Below, piece by piece: positions 38,973 to 40,983 of a stretch of 40,983 nucleotides of DNA. The stretch comes from Elusimicrobiota bacterium (GTDB lineage: Bacteria; Elusimicrobiota; Elusimicrobia; UBA1565; UBA9628), in contig JACQWX010000013.1 in the NCBI GenBank assembly GCA_016209035.1, positions 1-40,983 of the forward strand, given 5' to 3'. The position numbers and the translations under genes were made by a program. Position 1 is the stretch's first letter; every line of letters starts with the position of its first letter. The notes under the pieces were generated by a model. The model saw only the letters and a list, made by a program, of their open reading frames with translations, was not told the DNA's origin and ran no database searches.

Positions 38973-40847
38973 TCAACGGGCCACGCGGATGCCGATGTGG
39001 CTGTCGCCGAAGCCCGGGGCCTTTTTGCTGCGGGTCGTCGCCCGCATGCGTGTGGCGTCGCCATCCCAGGATCCGCTGCGGCAGACCCGGGCGGGACTCT
39101 CAGGACTTTCCCATAAGCTGCCGTCGGTCGGGGCTCCTTCATACGAGTCGTGATACCAGTCCTGGGTCCACTCCCAGACATTGCCGACCATGTCACAAAG
39201 GCCCTGCTGCGTGTTGCCGGCGGTCTTTGAACACACCGGCCAGGTCTCGTTGCGGCCGCAGCCTCGACTGTCGTTGTTCATCGCCGCCCGGTCGCATGTT
39301 GGGACTTCGTTCCCCCAAGGATACCTCCAATCCTCGCCAGCGCTGCGGGCCGCGTATTCCCACTCCGTTTCGCTCGGCAGTCTCCCACCCACCCACATGG
39401 CGAAGGACGCCGCCTGGTTCCAGTCCACGCACACCACCGGCTGGTCATCGACGGAAGACGCGGACTTACAGCGGCTCTGCGAGCCGGCCGGGGTGCAAGC
39501 GCCGGCCGCGACGCAGGCGCGGTACTGCTTGTTGGTCACCTCGGTCTTGGCCATCTCGAAGAACCCGACCGACACGCGGTGGGCCGGTCTCTCCTCCGGA
39601 GGGCCACTGTCCGAACCCATCATGAAGCTGCCCCCGGGAATGTGGACCCACTTGACGCCCGCCTTATCCGCGGCGACGGACGCAGACGCAGGAGTTGCGG
39701 AAAAAGAGACCGCCGCCTGCCGGACGACAGTGAACCATTGCTTTGGACTGATGCCGGGCCGATGGACAGCGACCGCGACCTTCTGGCCGGGAGGGCCCCG
39801 CAGGAGTCGACAGACATCGGAAAGGCTTAGGCCCTCCGTGGATTGGTCGTCCACGGCGATGATGAGGTCGCCCGCTTTGATCCCAGCCTTCTCAGCGGGC
39901 ATGCCCAGGAATGCCTCGACTACCCGGATGGTGCCCGAACTCTCCTGAAGCGAGAGCCCCACGATCCCGTTGTTGCTGCTGCTCGGCTTGGCGCCGGCCT
40001 TGAGCAGGATTCCGGCTGCCAAGGGCTGATTCCAGAGGCTTGCCGTGAGGAGCGGAGCGGCCCCGGATTTATCCACGGCCTCGACATCCACGCCCTCGGA
40101 GAGGAGCAGTTCGATGGCCCTGGTCCTACCCTGCGCTACGGCCTTGTGCAGGGGGGTCTGAGCCAACTCGTCCCGTGAGGCGGGGTCTGCGCCATTGGCG
40201 AGGAGAAACTCCATGACAGTGGTGTGGCCACTCTCCGCAGCCCACATCAACGGGGTCTCGCCGCGCTTGGTCCCGCTCTCGACCTTCGCGCCCCGGGAGA
40301 GGAGCCGACGACACGCCTCATCCTTGCCGCTCCGGGCGGCGTAGTGCAGGGGTGTTGCGCCAGCGAGGTCCTGCGGATCCACGTCTGCTCCGGCGGAGAG
40401 GAGCGCATCGATGACGGACACGTGGCCTGCGCCGGCGGCCCGATGCAGGGGAGAGGCTTCCTCCTGTCCCTTGGAGTTCACGGGGGTCCCCTGGGCCAGG
40501 AACCTTCGGACCGCGGCAACATCACCGGCCGCAGCGGCGTCGTGCAGGGTCCTGACCGCAGCGGGTGGGTTGACTGCTGGGACCTGAGCGATCTTGGGTG
40601 GAACCGCGTTGCCGGGCAAGGCAGGGGCCGGGGAGGAGGAGACCGGCCGCCAGCCTTGAACTAGGGCCGTCAGGCCAGGTGAAGGATCGATCGGCAAGGG
40701 CTCGACCGCAGCCAGTCTGGCCCGGAGCCGCGCCCATTCAGCGGGCGGGATTCTCTCCGGGCGCCCCTTCGAGTCGATCCTCAGCCCCGAGTAGACCTGG
40801 ACCTTGAGCAGGAGCCTCTCCGCGGGGATATCCTGTCTTAGCCACAA
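38973..40847 (-). CDS. Ankyrin-PDZ-FGE-sulfatase-like fusion protein
   Basis: The protein is 624 residues. The TTG start at 40847 is the first after an in-frame TGA. Residues 1-97 are unassigned. About six ankyrin repeats follow (98-292; for example ASPLHRAAGAGHVSVIDALL, TPLHYAARSGKDEACRRLL), then a PDZ-like domain (about 300-375, GMPAEKAGIKAGDLIIAVDD). The C-terminus is an FGE-sulfatase/SUMF1-type domain (about 397-624: WVHIPGGSFMMGSDSG, GRLPSETEWEYAAR, GNVWEWTQDWY, IGIRVAR). In place of the catalytic cysteines of true formylglycine enzymes it has RVCRSGSWDGDAT, so oxidation activity is doubtful. No signal peptide is visible. Ligand unknown. Confidence 0.85.
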   Translation of the reverse strand: MWLRQDIPAERLLLKVQVYSGLRIDSKGRPERIPPAEWARLRARLAAVEPLPIDPSPGLTALVQGWRPVSSSPAPALPGNAVPPKIAQVPAVNPPAAVRTLHDAAAAGDVAAVRRFLAQGTPVNSKGQEEASPLHRAAGAGHVSVIDALLSAGADVDPQDLAGATPLHYAARSGKDEACRRLLSRGAKVESGTKRGETPLMWAAESGHTTVMEFLLANGADPASRDELAQTPLHKAVAQGRTRAIELLLSEGVDVEAVDKSGAAPLLTASLWNQPLAAGILLKAGAKPSSSNNGIVGLSLQESSGTIRVVEAFLGMPAEKAGIKAGDLIIAVDDQSTEGLSLSDVCRLLRGPPGQKVAVAVHRPGISPKQWFTVVRQAAVSFSATPASASVAADKAGVKWVHIPGGSFMMGSDSGPPEERPAHRVSVGFFEMAKTEVTNKQYRACVAAGACTPAGSQSRCKSASSVDDQPVVCVDWNQAASFAMWVGGRLPSETEWEYAARSAGEDWRYPWGNEVPTCDRAAMNNDSRGCGRNETWPVCSKTAGNTQQGLCDMVGNVWEWTQDWYHDSYEGAPTDGSLWESPESPARVCRSGSWDGDATRMRATTRSKKAPGFGDSHIGIRVAR

Positions 40848-40857
40848 TGCCGTTCAC

Positions 40858-40983
40858 TTAAGCCGGGTGCCCGTCGTTGCGCAGATAGCCGCTCATCTTG
40901 ATTTTGACATGGCGACGATAGCGTCGATGAGTCCGTCGCTCGGGGAGAATGAGAGACCCGACGTCGAGGCGCATCTTCTTGAC
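40858..40983 (-). CDS. C-terminal end of an unidentified protein (cut by window edge)
   Basis: Forty-one residues end the window: VKKMRLDVGSLILPERRTHR then RYRRHVKIKMSGYLRNDGHPA and TAA at 40860-40858. The piece is basic and of unknown family. It ends 11 nt before the start of the ankyrin gene on the same strand. Confidence 0.45.
   Translation of the reverse strand, partial: VKKMRLDVGSLILPERRTHRRYRRHVKIKMSGYLRNDGHPA

Noticed and set aside
1-40983. tRNA, rRNA or riboswitch genes
   Set aside because: No cloverleaf with CCA-end features, no rRNA-like conserved stretch and no known riboswitch core was recognised by eye; a covariance-model search could still find one.

Overview
The window is about 41 kb of GC-rich bacterial chromosome with strong G/C bias at third codon positions. 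It comes from a diderm: it encodes an outer-membrane beta-barrel protein of the SprA type, and a Tad/Flp secretion ATPase. No rRNA or tRNA gene is present to place it. The mix of PPK1/PAP/CHAD, MutS/MutL, FHA kinases, a caspase-like protein and an SprA-like barrel would suit Elusimicrobiota or another deep diderm phylum, but that placement is a guess.

Layout. 1-9.7 kb: a secreted caspase-like protein (cut by the left edge), then a polyphosphate and phosphate-metabolism run on the plus strand (PAP-type PPK2, PPK1, SixA, CHAD) and a large membrane-anchored protein of unknown role. 9.7-15.3 kb: a minus-strand run, read in the order small cysteine-containing protein, frameshifted OLD-family ATPase, SEC-C/TPR protein, and an EPSP-synthase-like protein whose active site is heavily eroded. 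15.2-21.7 kb: ccdA, mutS, mutL and cpaF, with a 19-codon leader ORF and an SD-sequestering hairpin in front of cpaF. 21.7-28.8 kb: an island of toxin-antitoxin-type genes (decayed AbiEi/AbiEii, orphan Phd, Phd/PIN, RHH/RelE, a nucleotidyltransferase pair). A truncated IS1380-like element in the island splits a Flp-type pilin remnant, and a PP2C/Ser-Thr-kinase pair also lies there. 29.0-35.8 kb: a 1,849-residue SprA-like protein, YjbQ and ComF. 35.8-41 kb: two tandem ORF6N proteins, an FHA/class III cyclase, a kinase N-lobe remnant, and an ankyrin-PDZ-FGE-sulfatase-like protein.

Three signals cut across the genes. (1) Perfect hairpins, mostly with 3-nt loops, sit inside conserved reading frames (mutS twice, mutL twice) and between genes. 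A separate two-part repeat is shared in the same reading frame by the C-terminal tails of PPK1 and CHAD. (2) Several genes have a sigma70-like -10 box only 6-7 nt from the start codon, which predicts leaderless mRNAs. Other genes keep strong Shine-Dalgarno sequences. (3) The two ORF6N paralogues carry different perfect palindromes at the same position, each with a 5-nt loop, as if base pairing rather than sequence were conserved.

Most long reading frames opposite real genes are GC-rich shadows and are not listed.
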